The translations under genes and the position numbers were made by a program. From NCBI GenBank assembly GCA_032622095.1, contig CP136063.1, positions 206,323,934 through 206,387,933 of the forward strand: DNA of 64,000 bases, given 5' to 3'. Shown here piece after piece: positions 53,001-64,000 of the stretch (positions are counted from its first letter, which is position 1; the number at the start of each line of letters is the position of its first letter). This DNA comes from Siphonodentalium dalli. Taxonomy: Eukaryota; Mollusca; Scaphopoda; Gadilida; Siphonodentaliidae. The notes below the pieces were generated by a model. The model was not told where the DNA came from. It saw only the letters and a program-made list of their open reading frames with translations, and did no database searches.

Positions 53001-53439
53001 AAACTCATATATATGTACGCTCTTTGTAATGTGTTTTCACTGTGGCCCGCGCCATCCAACAGAATAACGGGTATACGTCGACTATGAACATATGTGAATA
53101 TTTAGGTCCCATATGAACATATTTGCACAAGCATATTTTTTCTTGTTACGGTACAGGGACTCAACGCACATTAATATATACCCATCCAATGAGCATCATA
53201 TAACAGAATCAATCTAAACTATCGTATGCACCGGATATCATATCATGTATTAGCCACACCCGCACTTGATTCATATAGACCATTTTATGGACACTATATA
53301 TTATACACAATGCGTATATAAAAGTATGGCCCACTCGTACAAGGAACCAGTAATTGGACATCCAGTCCTGCACAGCCGTAAATCTATATATGAAGCAATT
53401 GAAGTACCATAGAGATAGATACACACCTATCATTCTAAT

Positions 53440-53800
53440 TGATGCACAGCCGTCTATGGCATTAACGTGTGCGGCCGCCTATCTGGCTAAAATTGTTGTT
53501 GTTGTTGTTGTTGTTTTTCGAGAGGCTGCAAGTGCTTCGCAAAATAAAAAGAGAATGGACACGTACGAATACATATATTAAAGCATTGATCATGTTATAG
53601 CAATGGAAGAACATCGAGATACATTGTATCATCTGACAGTGAATCACACCTACCATTCGATTTAATGCCTCTCTGATCGGCACTGCCGCCTCTTGGCATT
53701 CACGCCAGCATATCTGGCTAAAACTTTGTTGTTATTTTGTTCGAGAGGCTGCGAGTGTTTCGCAAAATAAAAAGAGAATGGACAGGTATGAATACTTATT
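53440..53800 (+). repeat. Direct duplication of about 110 bp with (GTT)n
   Basis: TATCTGGCTAAAA...GTTGTT...CGAGAGGCTGC-AGTG-TTCGCAAAATAAAAAGAGAATGGAC occurs at 53478-53565 and 53712-53780. The first copy has 7 GTT units. Confidence 0.8.
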
Positions 53801-53802
53801 AA

Positions 53803-54045
53803 AATGGCACTATACTCCAATGTTGTTGTTGGTTTCTATAGTCTCTGTTTCGGAGAATCAGGTAACCAGATTTCCATTATTTGAAATCTGTTGAGTATGG
53901 GAAGTAATGTTACGGATGGCAGAATAGCCGGAATGCGACAAAAAAGAACTTTCGTCGTCGAACAATCTTTATACAATTTTCAAGAAAATATATCAATTAA
54001 ATGTTATGCATACTGGTCCCATATACTCATTTAAGTTAGTGTATA
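53803..54045 (-). mobile_element. Truncated inverted copy of the 15461-16005 MITE
   Basis: Reverse complement matches 15770-16005 through ATGAGTATATGGGAC, GGAAGTAATGTTACGGATGG and GGTAACCA. Confidence 0.65.
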
Positions 54046-54339
54046 CAGCACCCCAGTAAAGCATTGACCCTGTGCTGCTAAATAGCTTTCAAGTATAATA
54101 ATAGGTTTCACAAAGCGGGTGGGTGTCACTTTTGGCACGTCCTTTGCAGTTTGAAAGCCCTGTTTCTCTGATTCAACTGACATATTTCATATCCCAGACG
54201 ATCAACGTTGAAGATATGTGCCTCAAAAACACAATTTCATTCTTAAACCGCTACAAACATAGTTTGATTTAATAAAAACTGTCTGATTTCTGGCGACGCT
54301 GTGTATCAAAATTGTATACAATAGCCAGCTTTCATATTT

Positions 54340-54835
54340 TTGCTGCACAGCATACTCATACTGTTGTTATATACCAGACACATTGCATGTGCAATGATAT
54401 TGTTATATACCATTCATAGCATGTTGGTATATACCCTATACACAGCCTGCGCTATATTATTGGTATATATACCCTATATATATATACTTAGCATCTGCTA
54501 CAATATTATTATATACCGTTCACATAGCCTGTGTTATAATATTGATATATATACCATTACACACCTAGCCTGTTCTATAATATTGGTATATACCCTAGGC
54601 ATAGCCTGTGCTATAATAGTGTTATACCATATCCATAGACTGAGCTATAATATTGTCATACCCTATATTTAGCCTGTGTTATGATATTGTTATAGCCTAT
54701 ACATAGCTTGCTTGTGCTATAATATTGTTATATACCATATACATAGCCTGTGCCGTCGAAAACATTGTTAAATACCATATGCATAGCTGTGCTATAATAT
54801 CGTTATATATACACCATATACATAGTCTGTACTTT
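54340..54835 (+). repeat. Diverged 36-45-bp minisatellite
   Basis: About a dozen units of AGCCTGTGCTATAATATTGT-TATATACCATATACAT with many indels. A further unit at 55440-55465 suggests that the array once extended across the intervening insert. Confidence 0.8.
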
Positions 54836-55290
54836 TGACAAACTTGTTTTATACATATCGCATAAAACCCTTATTATATCATTAAAAAATAATTACATAT
54901 TTCCTTTTATCTCATATCTCATATCGTATAGTGATGAATAGGCGCCTGCTTCGCGTGATACTTGGCATCGCGCCAACAAAACTACCACGCGGATTAATAC
55001 TATTTCGAAAAGCCGCGCATGAGACCAACACCAGACATTGCAAAACTGATTGCTTTGTTCATTAAAGTTAAATTATAGTCCAACTTCGTTGCACGAAAAT
55101 AGGAGCAAAAACGAAGAGACAAATGGGAGGACAATATTTTTCGTCGCCAGTCAGAGCGCGCAATACTGTCGTATAAGGTTGTGACGCGTCTCAGCCAACG
55201 CCGTGCATGTATGCATTTTTCAGCTTATTTTAAAGTTTTAAAAAGACATAAAGATCTATTTGTTTTTCGTGTGATATAAAAGATCTTCAA

Positions 55291-55421
55291 CTCGTTATGT
55301 GATGGGATATAAGATTTTATGAAATTCGTTTGATAAATTTGATTCACAACTCGTCTACGACTCGTTGTGAATCAAATTTATAACACGAGTTTCATAAAAT
55401 CTTATATCCCAACATAACGAG
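55291..55421. mobile_element. 131-bp hairpin
   Basis: CTCGTTATGTGATGGGATAT... pairs with ATATCCCAACATAACGAG over about 60 bp per arm. Together with 54900-55290 it interrupts the minisatellite. Confidence 0.75.
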
Positions 55422-55661
55422 ATGGAAATACTTTATGTACCCTATATATAACCTGTGCTGTTGATAAGTCTGTTTCTTTCGACATACCTGTCAATATCTG
55501 TGGAACATTGTTAAGTAATGTTCATTATATGATGTTAACTAGCTTGTGTATGTGTAACAATGTTAAGTAACGTACAATCTATGATGTTACTAGCCTGTGT
55601 ATGTGTACATACCACATACACCACACATGCTCATGGCAGATACATAGCATGTGATGGCAGA

Positions 55662-56883
55662 ATAGACCAAGCCTTCTCGGTGACCATGCAACAGCTTGGC
55701 ATATCGGTTGGTTGATGCGGTTTTTTTTTTAGACCAAGTCCCATCCTGGTATACTCTTATCTTCTATAACGGACTTTACAACCAGAATCGTGGGCGGGAG
55801 TTATATTGCTTGTATGTCTTCGGATTAGATCAAATGGATGCTGTGTGTGTATGAACATAGAGGGGTTCCCAAGCATGATGATATCAAACATGCGTAGTAT
55901 ATCTGAGGTCCGTTAAATGTCAAAGCAAAGAGATGTATACACTGTAAATAACACACCGTAACTTTTATGGTAGAGTACCGGCAGCTCAGTTGCCAGGAGT
56001 CTACCGTATAATAGACAGTATACCGTTTATTCTACTACCGTATAATTATACAATAATACCGTTAAATATACAGTACACCGTATTTCCACTATCGTATAAT
56101 CCGGATACGTAATATTTGGAATATGTTGGTGCAACTGATAGTGAAATATATATAATTTCAGCAATTCCGTTCCGTATTTGCATATCTCACATTCAAACAT
56201 GTTCAATGGTTGATTGTAATTTGGCCGTAAATGGCGTAATGATTAAGATTTTAATAATATCATAGAAGCTGCCATGATTTCGAACAATGAGCAATAAATT
56301 ATTCAATACAAAACCTTGACAAACACACTAAGAACAACCAAACAACTGTTTTTCCCAACGATTGACTAACACAATCACGACTTCACAATCCGAGAAAATG
56401 GCGTCGGCGATCAGACGACGCAAGAAAACCCTTCCCAAAATAAATTGCGCGTACGCGCCATTAACAGTATTACCGTAAATATAGATATTACCGTATATAC
56501 CGTTAAATTAACGGTATTCCTCCGTTGAAAATACGGCTATTTAATACAGTGTAAGTCAACAAAGCCTTGTTTTCCAGAGAATTTCAATTTGTCGCCCAAT
56601 CAGAAAATGCATGTAAACAATACATTAAAAATTCGTATAATCACTTTATCTTTTTATATCAAGGTAAGTGATATAATCAGTTTGAAGACAGATTAATCGC
56701 GGAAATGTCAGATGATTAATCACATCCATGGGTTCACGTTTATGCCCGGGCTCTACGTATACATCTAGTACGTCTTTTGAACGAAAGTCCGTTATAGAAG
56801 AGTAACGGGAGTGGACTCGGTCCAAAAACAGCATCAACCCAACCGATATCCCAAGCTCTTATGGACCAAGAAGACTTGGTATA
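55662..56883. mobile_element. 1.2-kb hAT-like element with nested MITE
   Basis: An exact 8-bp duplication ATGGCAGA (55654-55661, 56884-56891). Ends ATAGACCAAGCC and the reverse complement of CTTGGTATA lead into about 110-bp inverted arms (ATATCGGTTGG, GACCAAGTCC, CTTCTATAACGGACTTT). No transposase frame. Confidence 0.75.
55939..56550. mobile_element. TA-flanked MITE nested in the hAT-like element
   Basis: CACTGTAAATAACACACCG at the left and TATTTAATACAGTG at the right with TA on both sides. The interior is rich in ACCGTAT/ATACCGTT words in both directions, so the arms can fold. Confidence 0.6.
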
Positions 56884-57204
56884 ATGGCAGACTAGCAATT
56901 TACCATATAAACATCTCAAAACTTTATGACAATGGTCAGCTATACTTCAACTGGAATCGCAGCCAGTGTCCATTTATTTTAATGAGGGCACAGTACATTA
57001 AAGTCTTGCTCTCTTGCCTAAAATGTTTACTCCTTGCAATGACATGGAGTTATATTCAGAGTTAATTTGTATCATGGGCATGCTAAAGGGTGAAACGACT
57101 CAACTACGTCATATATATAGGGTTACGTGCAGCGCTGCGTGTAAGTTGTTCTTCGCATGCATATTTAAAGTAGTTTTGCACCCACATAGCGACTTTGTGA
57201 CTTT

Positions 57205-59880
57205 TGAATAGATCATGCCACGAATCTCTACTCTGTCTATCGCCCGCAGAGATCATATTCCACCGATCATATTCCACCAGTATAAAACCTTGGAACTTTT
57301 TGAAGTTTTGACACGAAACCTTATAAAATCGAAAAAATAACGCGGGGAATAGATTTCTTATACAGTTATTATATATGTTCTCAATAATGTACTTCACTGT
57401 TGGTGAAGGTCCCAACTCGAACTTTCACGATTTAAGTGAATTTGTGATCGATTTTGCTTTGCGGCGCTTACAATTATGGAATGTATCCGGGTAATTAATT
57501 CAGTGTTTATTGCACACAAAAGTCATAGAAAAACATGCAATTTTGAGTTGGAACATTCACCTACATGCAGTGAAGTGCATTATCACCCCCGTGTACGTGG
57601 TATCGCCAAAACCGAGGGTATCGCCAAAACCGAGAATATGAGAAAGTCATTTTTACGTATATGATATGGGGATATGTTTGTTTCTCATCGTAATAAAGAC
57701 ATCGAGCATCGTATGTGTATGTCCACACAAAGCAGGAGTATTTATCCACTAGTTGTCATTTAGTTTTCCCAGATCAGACCATTAATTATTTTTTGGCGAA
57801 TTTTTTCAATGGTGTTTTTGCTTTTGCTCACTCAAATTTTCGAGAACATCCATTCACTATAGTATATATAGTTCCTGGACTCCCACGCTTCCAAAACAAA
57901 TGCCGGTATATAGTTGAAGCCTATGATTTGACAGAATTTAAAAATTCCGTGTCGTTCTCAATATCCGCGCGATATGAAGGGACCACTGTCGGTCCAGAAA
58001 GATGCTAACGGATGTTCAGCGTCACGATGACTTTCAATTCGTATTGTTCGCATATTTAGTTTTCGGCTTGTTAAGTTCTAGAATTATTCTTTTTCACTTA
58101 TTTTGAAAAAAAGTAATATCGCTAAGATTTGTACACAACAATCTAAATGAAACTGTGCATAAATCTCCATCATCTTGGGAACTATTACATGAGGTCATCG
58201 TGTTGTTGTTTTGGTAGATTCAATATTTTAACGTTATCATTCTTAGTTTAACGAGGTCAGAAATGACTCTTATTTCGATTAATGGTCTGCAGTTATAACC
58301 GAAAAGTTTGAAAACAAATTATACAACGCACAGCCGGTTATATGGTAAATTTATCTTATAACTGCATAGGCTTAATACGAATATTTATTTCTTATAATGC
58401 CAGGCGTTATTTCACAAGAGAACCGCCAAAGTAGACACTTCCCCAGATATATATATAGCTTCATCTGAGGAAGATACGTTATTTATCAAAACCGCATGGT
58501 CTGGTTTGATTTTGTTTAAACATGGTGTTGTAGGTAGGTAAGCTGACTACATGTGCTACATAGACACATGATTTTGTTTAAACATGGTGTTGTAGATTGG
58601 TAAGCTGACTACATGTGCTACATAGACACAATACAGAGGCCCATCGACATCCAGATAAGAAGGCACACACGTGTGCCACACATTGTGATGATATATGTTC
58701 GGATGTTACAAGAATAGTTACAATTTTATCTGATGACTCTTAAAAAAGCCAGAATTGCATAATTTGGAGCAATACGATATATGTATATTCGATAAGATGA
58801 TTCGGTTTCATTGTCGCGTAACGGTCTACTCGAGTGGGAACGAGTCATAAAGTCTGTAAAATAAACATGATTATAACAAATCGTTAATACGCCGTAGCGT
58901 GTCGTCCGACATGTGTGGTCTATATACAAACTCCAAGCATGTTAATACTAAACGAATATCCGACTAGCTGCATGCATGCATGCGAACGGCAGCATTCACG
59001 TGCGTGTGATCAAGGCATCGCGTTATCATTCATTCACGTTATTGAGATCGCAAATATGAATGCTGAGATGGATGTTCAATTTATTTCAATTGAAATACAT
59101 TCATAATATAATATGCACACATTATATCGAATATGCTATGGATTCATATTTCAGTTGACATTCGCAGTCCAATTGATCAGTCTCAGATACACATAAAATA
59201 CTCGAAAACTCATCAGAACTCCTTAAGTGATACGCATATGTACTGCACAGAAGCTCGGCGTTTGGTCGCATCTTCATCTGTGCCGTTAGCATCTTTCTGG
59301 ACCGACAGTGGTCCCTTCATATATATATCGCGCGGATATTGAGAACGACACGGATTTTTTTAATTCTGTCAACTCATATGCTTCATTTACAGATTCAACT
59401 ATATATCGGCATTTGTTTTGGAAGCGTGGGAGTCCAGGAACTATACTAGTGAATGGATGTTCTCGAAAATTTGAGTGAGCAAAAGCAAAAACACCATTGA
59501 AAAGATTCGCCAAAAAAAAATTAATGGTCTGATCTGGGGAAAATTAAATGACAACTAGTGGATAAATACTCCTGCTTCATGTGGACATACACATACGATG
59601 CTCGATGTCTGTATTACGATGAGAAACAAACATATCCCCATATCATATACGTGAAAATGACTTTCCCATATTCTCGGTTTTGGCGATACCCTCGGTTTTG
59701 GCGATACCACGTACACGGGGGTGATTATTAAGGAACAGATAACAACTAAGAAATATATTCCCCGCGTTATTTTTTAGACTTTATAATGTTCCCTGTCAAA
59801 AACTTCAAAAACTTCCAAGGTTTTGTAATGGTGGAACATGATATCTACGGCATTAGCCAGAGTAGAGATTCATGGCATGC
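57205..59880. mobile_element. 2.7-kb foldback element
   Basis: The right arm (59286-59880) is the reverse complement of the left arm (57205-58008) over about 600 bp. The left arm carries an extra 190-bp hairpin insertion (57393-57583, ends TGTACTTCACTG/CAGTGAAGTGCA). Matching frames of 97 and 75 codons (57715-58008 on +, 59513-59286 on -) share FNGVFAFAHSNFREHPFT and SISARY; they mirror each other because the arms do. The spacer 58009-59285 is unrelated DNA. One arm end is also found at 10240-10560. Confidence 0.75.
58509..58632 (+). repeat. 62-bp direct duplication
   Basis: TTTGTTTAAACATGGTGTTG...GACTACATGTGCTACATAGA twice in tandem with two to three differences, inside the foldback spacer. 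Confidence 0.85.
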
Positions 59881-60243
59881 TCTAACCTTTGAACTGAGCA
59901 CTACCTCCGTGCAAATGTTCCTCACTCAAGCATGCAACCACTCAGGGAAGACAACATTATCTCAAATCATCAGTCTTGTGACACTTATCATACATGCAAT
60001 ATCTCCTGTCAATCATCCACATGATTATTACGACGTAATTGTAAAGCAATATGTCAGGGTGGATCTTACGTTTTCCTAGGTGTTTTGTATTTTTTTAGTG
60101 CAGTTTAAAATGGCGCTGACTCGGAGTTGGCACATTTTTCTAACCAGAAATCGTATATCTTCACAGCTCCGAATTCGAATGACGTGATGTCCCTACTTTC
60201 ATTTATAGTATACTAAACATCTGTTCTGAACTATATAGGTACT

Positions 60244-60506
60244 ATAACCCTTTCATGACGGGAGCTGCGCTGTAACAGCATTAAAGGCCATATGCCAATA
60301 CATTCTCTTACATATGCGAGTCTCCCATAGGGAGCCTCGCATATATAAGAGAATGCACTGGCTTACAATATCAAGGTAAATATTGTTACGAAAATGCATT
60401 ATCTTAAATATGTGAGGCGCCCTATGGGTGACTCGCTTATGTAAGAGAATGCATTGACAAAGGGTTTTCGCAAAACTTCAGGAAGCTCCAGTCATGAAAG
60501 GGTTAA
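60244..60506. mobile_element. TTAA-type MITE with CTCCC-apex hairpins
   Basis: Left ATAA-CCCTTTCATGACGGGAGC, right GCTCCAGTCATGAAAGGG-TTAA. Hairpins at 60294-60362 (apex CTCCC-ATA-GGGAG) and 60392-60458 (apex CGCCC-TAT-GGGTG). Close relative of 62232-62480. Confidence 0.8.
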
Positions 60507-60509
60507 GTA

Positions 60510-61478
60510 CTGTTGAATTTCAAAGGGAGGCAATTCTTGAATTATTTCTAAAAACTAAATCGAGCGGTATGCACACCTGGGGCCTGGTCAAGTGGTCCTG
60601 CTAATGTGCTATGATACTGGCGTGTCCTGCTGAATTGCTATGATGCTGTTAGGGCAAACTGATGGTGTCATTTTCGCGGCGTTCGATCGGATAATCTGAA
60701 CATATCCACGAAAAGCCCATGTGTGTATTTAAAGACATATTATGCACTTGTTCGGTGTGTGGAACTGATAAGTTGGTATGCAGTTGCTATGCCAACTGGA
60801 GGAATATATCATTCCTGTTAACATCGCCGAAAATCTCAAGAAAATCGACCGTACCACTCCATAGAAAACATCGGCTGAACTATGCTCAATTGTCAATATT
60901 TACTACTCGATTCGGGACGCATCTATCTGGGATAAACTATAACGGAAACGATTTCGCGAACGACATGCAGTCACTGCGTTTAATTAATATATAAGAATGA
61001 CGGTGTGTGTTGTTAATTTGTAAAAAATAACTACTTTGAACAAGATTATTCTCCATTTCTATTTGATCACCCAACCGGAGTGTTTCACATCACTTTAAAA
61101 ACAAATATTGCGAAATATTTTAATACTGGTTGTATTAGTTGTTTCAAATCGATTATAATCAAGATGGATATTAATTCACGTCGTTTTGCAAACACCAACG
61201 CAGCCATTATTCATTTTGTTTTCACAAATATATTTTCTTGAATGTTTTTTTTTTTTACAGATATCTCGGTTCCGACAAACACTGCGAAAATGACAACTTA
61301 AGAAAAAATAACGGTACCTTTTCGTAACGGCATACGTTTGCCCTACCAGCATCAAGCAATTCAGCAGGACCCCCCGACAGCATCATAGCATCATAGCAGG
61401 ACCACAGGACCATTTGTAGACTTTGATTTTTAAATAGTATTCATCGTCCCATGGGAACAACAAATTTAAGTGTATTTT
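60510..61478. other. No gene recognised; possibly intron of the Sushi gene
   Basis: The frame at 60719-60994 is cysteine-rich at its start by chance and shows no domain. A T-tract ending TTTTACAG at about 61252-61260 is followed by an open stretch of about 20 codons without homology. Confidence 0.35.
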
Positions 61479-61920
61479 AAAGATGCATTGTCCGATTAAA
61501 AACCCCTAAATTACTATTTCTTTGTGTTCGGGGGTAAACAAATATTTGATTCGAGTCGAGGAACCCAATCATCAATGCTCAGAGTGATCAGATATCGATT
61601 TTCGAAATTCGTTATTTCTCGAGATATGTACTTCTTTCCGCCTGGAAAATATTCGTCAAACCGACCAAATTACCGATGAAGACACTGATGAAGATGGATC
61701 TTTAAAATCACGTGGTAGCGGCAAAATTTTCGTGATAATACGGTCATATTTCGTTGAACAACATGTTGATAAATATGTTGGGAAATTTTATACCAAATTT
61801 GACAGTGGTTACCATTATTTTGTTGTAATTAATCGATTCTGATAACTAAAGCATATTTTGAAGAAATATTGTTGTAACTTGATGATATGGCGACCGTCTG
61901 CTCGGCTTGAGTACCTTTAA
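61479..61920. mobile_element. TTAA-bounded MITE (AAGGTACTCAATC family), long copy
   Basis: 442 bp; left TTAAAGATGCATTGTCCGAT is degenerate, right CGGCTTGAGTACCTTTAA is good. The interior ATTTGATTCGAGTCGAGGAA is shared with 24218-24483, plus about 180 bp missing there. Confidence 0.75.
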
Positions 61921-62045
61921 ACTGCGAGTAGCGAGAAATAAATCTTCTTATACACGGACGATTATAGATGCAGTATTCAAAGTGCATGCAATAAACGCAC
62001 AACGTGTTTGAAACATTTCAATATGTCTATTTCTTTTAATTTCAG

Positions 62046-62213
62046 ACTGCACCCATCCGGTAGTGGCACCAATTGGTAAAATGACACTGACGGGGACCAC
62101 GCAGGGGTCATATTCCAATTTTACCTGTCCGAAAGGATACAAAGTTGGTGGATTGGCTTACCGACAATGTTTGATCAATGGAGAATGGGAAGGGCAAAGC
62201 CCTACCTGTGATA
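62046..62213 (+). CDS. Sushi/CCP domain exon (56 codons, phase 1-1)
   Basis: The acceptor TTTCTTTTAATTTCAG and donor GTAAGT bound a 168-bp block, a multiple of three, that starts and ends in phase 1, as is usual for shuffled CCP exons. The translation has the four CCP cysteines in order (CTHP, FTCPKGYKVGG, RQC, PTC), the conserved Trp in NGEW, and Gly/Tyr-Phe positions. Sushi modules are extracellular, found in complement-like proteins, selectin-like and adhesion receptors. Strongly supports a multi-exon plus-strand host gene whose other exons lie outside or were not recognised. The following MITE begins 19 bp into the intron. Confidence 0.85.
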
Positions 62214-62231
62214 GTAAGTAACTTGTCTCCA

Positions 62232-62480
62232 TTAACCCTTTCATGACGGGAGCAGCGCTGGTTCAGCATTAAAGATAATGTGCCAGTGAATTATCTTATA
62301 TGTGCGAGTCTCCCATAGGGAGCCACGCATATATAAGATAATTCACTGGCTTACAAGGTCAAGGTAAATATTGCTAGGACAATGCATTCTCTTATATATG
62401 GGAGACTTGCATATATAAGAGAATGCATTGGCACATGGTTTTCGCTAAACTTCAGGATGCTCCAGTCATGGTAGGATTAA
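62232..62480. mobile_element. TTAA-flanked MITE in the intron after the Sushi exon
   Basis: 249 bp between TTAA 62232-62235 and 62477-62480; ends CCCTTTCATGACGGGAGC and GCTCCAGTCATGGTAGGA. The first hairpin (about 62282-62350) has apex CTCCC-ATA-GGGAG; the second (about 62378-62433) has lost its apex. Confidence 0.8.
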
Positions 62481-62614
62481 TATAACGCGGTTAGATCTGG
62501 AAGAAATTGCATGTCTGAAAATGTGCGGACTGGTTTGCAGAACAACATCTCTAACATGACATCTAAGTTCTAACACATTCGAACAACAAATCAATTGCAA
62601 TTTCACAAGACGTC

Positions 62615-64000
62615 ATCTTAAGTTTTCTTTCTGGAATATTCACGGAATTCGCGACTCGCTGGGTCAAAACAAAGTATGCGATGAAATCTTTGTAGACAAT
62701 TTTATTAGAAAATATGACATCATAGTTTTATGGAAACCTGGATTTATAATGACGAATCGCATGTTTCCGTACCGGGATATCAAATGGTCACGAAATATAG
62801 AGAATATAAAAAGAGGGGCGGGTTAGTTATATATATCCGCAGTAGTCTTATGCAAGGAATACACGTGATTGATACCAAAAGCCCAAATATTATATGGCTC
62901 AAGCTTTCTAAGCAGTGGTTCAGAATACCGAATGATATTTATTTATGTACAGCTTATTGTGCGCCAGACAATTCTTCAGCCCAAAAGGCTGGTGGGGAAG
63001 ACACTCTTAAACTTATAACGGGAGACATTTCCAAATATACCGCTAAAGGGAACATTATTATACAGGGCGATTTAAACGCGAGGACAGGATCAATCAAGGA
63101 CTCGATATCGCACGACAATACAACCATGCAAATGCCCCTCCCCTCGATTATATCCCAGATACTCAATTGCCATGTAGGCGCTGTAGAGATAATAAGATTA
63201 ACACGCGAGGCAGAGACCTCATAAAACTTTGCATGGACTCCAGCATGAGGATAGTGAATGGCAGCACTGCGGGAGATTTTCTTGGTAACTTCACCTCCTA
63301 TCAACCCGCAGGGTGTAGTGTAGTAGATTATGTAATATATAGGTAGCCAAGCTCTCTTTTATCGAATACCGTTCTTTTGCGTGAACCCATTGACTATTTT
63401 ATCTGACCATTGTCAATGCTGGTTTATCTTAAACATTGGCTCTTCAATTACTGACTCTGAACAGCATGAGACCTTTCCTTTGCGTGCGAAACCACTGCGA
63501 TTTAAATGGGATGAACTGGCCTCATTTCGGTTTAGGGAAGAGTTTAACACACCAGATGTACAGGTCAATTTGCGAAAAATACTTGAAGATGAAGAAAGCT
63601 CTTCAAAAGTACTTGTCTCTAAACTCAATGCTATACTGCATATTGTTGCTTCTATGTCCCTCAAACGAAAATCTACACAACACATACGAAAACACAATAT
63701 ACATGCCAGTAAACCCTGGTACGATCATACATGTGCTGAACTGAAACGTCAGTTGACTCGCTCTGTTAAATCCCTATATGACAACCAACAAGACCTCATC
63801 ATTCGTGGGCGTTATTTTAACTTGAAGAAGCAGTATCGGAAGTTTTTAAATTCCAAACGAAAATCATTTAGACTCGATAAATATCACACTCTTGTGGGGA
63901 TGGAAAATAAATCACCTTCACGATATTGGGCTATTATTGATGAATTAAAACATGAAGCTAATGGCAGGCCCAATTTTGAAGGTACTAACTTTCACCCAAA
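62615..64000 (+). pseudogene. LINE ORF2, endonuclease and linker, partial and frameshifted
   Basis: Starts with SFWNIHGIRDSLGQNKV (about 62626), shifts one base at about 62731, then METWI, RGGLVIYIRSS, YCAPDNSS and GDLNARTG, the AP-endonuclease (EEP) motifs of non-LTR retrotransposons. A second shift near 63140 leads to RDLIKLCMDSSMRIVNGS and SVVDYVIY. After a stop region the frame resumes through SDHCQCWF, PLRFKWDEL, KPWYDHTCAELKR, LKKQYRKFLNSKRKSF and SPSRYWAIIDELKHE up to the edge, the linker before the reverse transcriptase. The RT core lies beyond the window. At least two shifts and a stop make this copy inactive. Confidence 0.85.

Noticed and set aside
57715-59513. Paired 97- and 75-codon frames as a conserved gene
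   Set aside because: They are mirror copies inside foldback arms; conservation reflects arm identity, though a lost transposon ORF cannot be excluded.
60719-60994. Cysteine-rich 91-aa secreted peptide
   Set aside because: No signal peptide, cysteines only at the start, no sign of splicing or conservation.
61252-61325. Exon after a strong T-tract acceptor
   Set aside because: Short open stretch without domain signal or convincing donor.

Overview
This is a stretch of animal nuclear DNA, AT-rich and crowded with mobile elements. Intronless rhodopsin-class receptor genes, a spliced Sushi/CCP exon, a THAP/DDE transposase, LINE fragments and many MITEs point to an invertebrate. A lophotrochozoan (mollusc, annelid or brachiopod type) is my best guess, but the species cannot be fixed from the window. 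There are no bacterial operons, no CRISPR array, and no tRNA or rRNA gene I can support.

Host genes are few. Four paralogous class A GPCR genes (20.0-21.1, 33.8-34.8, 36.3-37.4 and 48.6-49.7 kb) all lie on the minus strand as single-exon reading frames of 343-356 aa. Copies 2 and 3 are a tandem segmental duplication that also carries 5' flank and a LINE ORF1 relic. Receptor-free pieces of the same flanking DNA lie near 31.7, 40.86 and 52.8 kb. A Sushi-domain exon (62.05-62.21 kb, +) with good splice sites belongs to an otherwise unseen gene. A TATA/CCAAT promoter drives a 247-aa charged ORF (26.6-27.35 kb), followed by a duplicated stem-loop module.

Mobile DNA region by region: 1.3-2.7 kb, a TTAA-flanked MITE and an 18-bp minisatellite; 2.7-7.2 kb, an old repeat split by hAT-like insertions with 8-bp duplications; 7.35-9.2 kb, a TA-flanked MITE and a 1.55-kb TTAA element with inverted 16-bp arrays; 10.95-12.94 kb, a near-perfect 2-kb foldback; 13-19.6 kb, MITEs and a LINE tail; 22.6-24.2 kb, a decayed THAP-DDE transposase; 24.2-33.5 kb, MITEs, AT microsatellites and foldbacks; 40.9-46.2 kb, a young, complete, pol-less LTR retrotransposon (minus strand) with matching LTRs, a GGAT target duplication, a primer-binding site and a paralogous empty site; 47.4-48.3 kb, a LINE tail and a MITE; 51-52 kb, a 42-44-bp satellite; 54.3-56.9 kb, a minisatellite and a hAT-like element with a nested MITE; 57.2-59.9 kb, a foldback; 60.2-62.5 kb, MITEs; 62.6-64 kb, the 5' part of a LINE ORF2 running off the window.

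The most unusual theme is RNA/DNA structure carried by transposons. One 69-bp hairpin module recurs in pairs inside three MITE families with different ends, and its apical stem differs between families in a covarying way. A separate series of short stem-loops with compensatory stem changes fills the pol-less LTR element.
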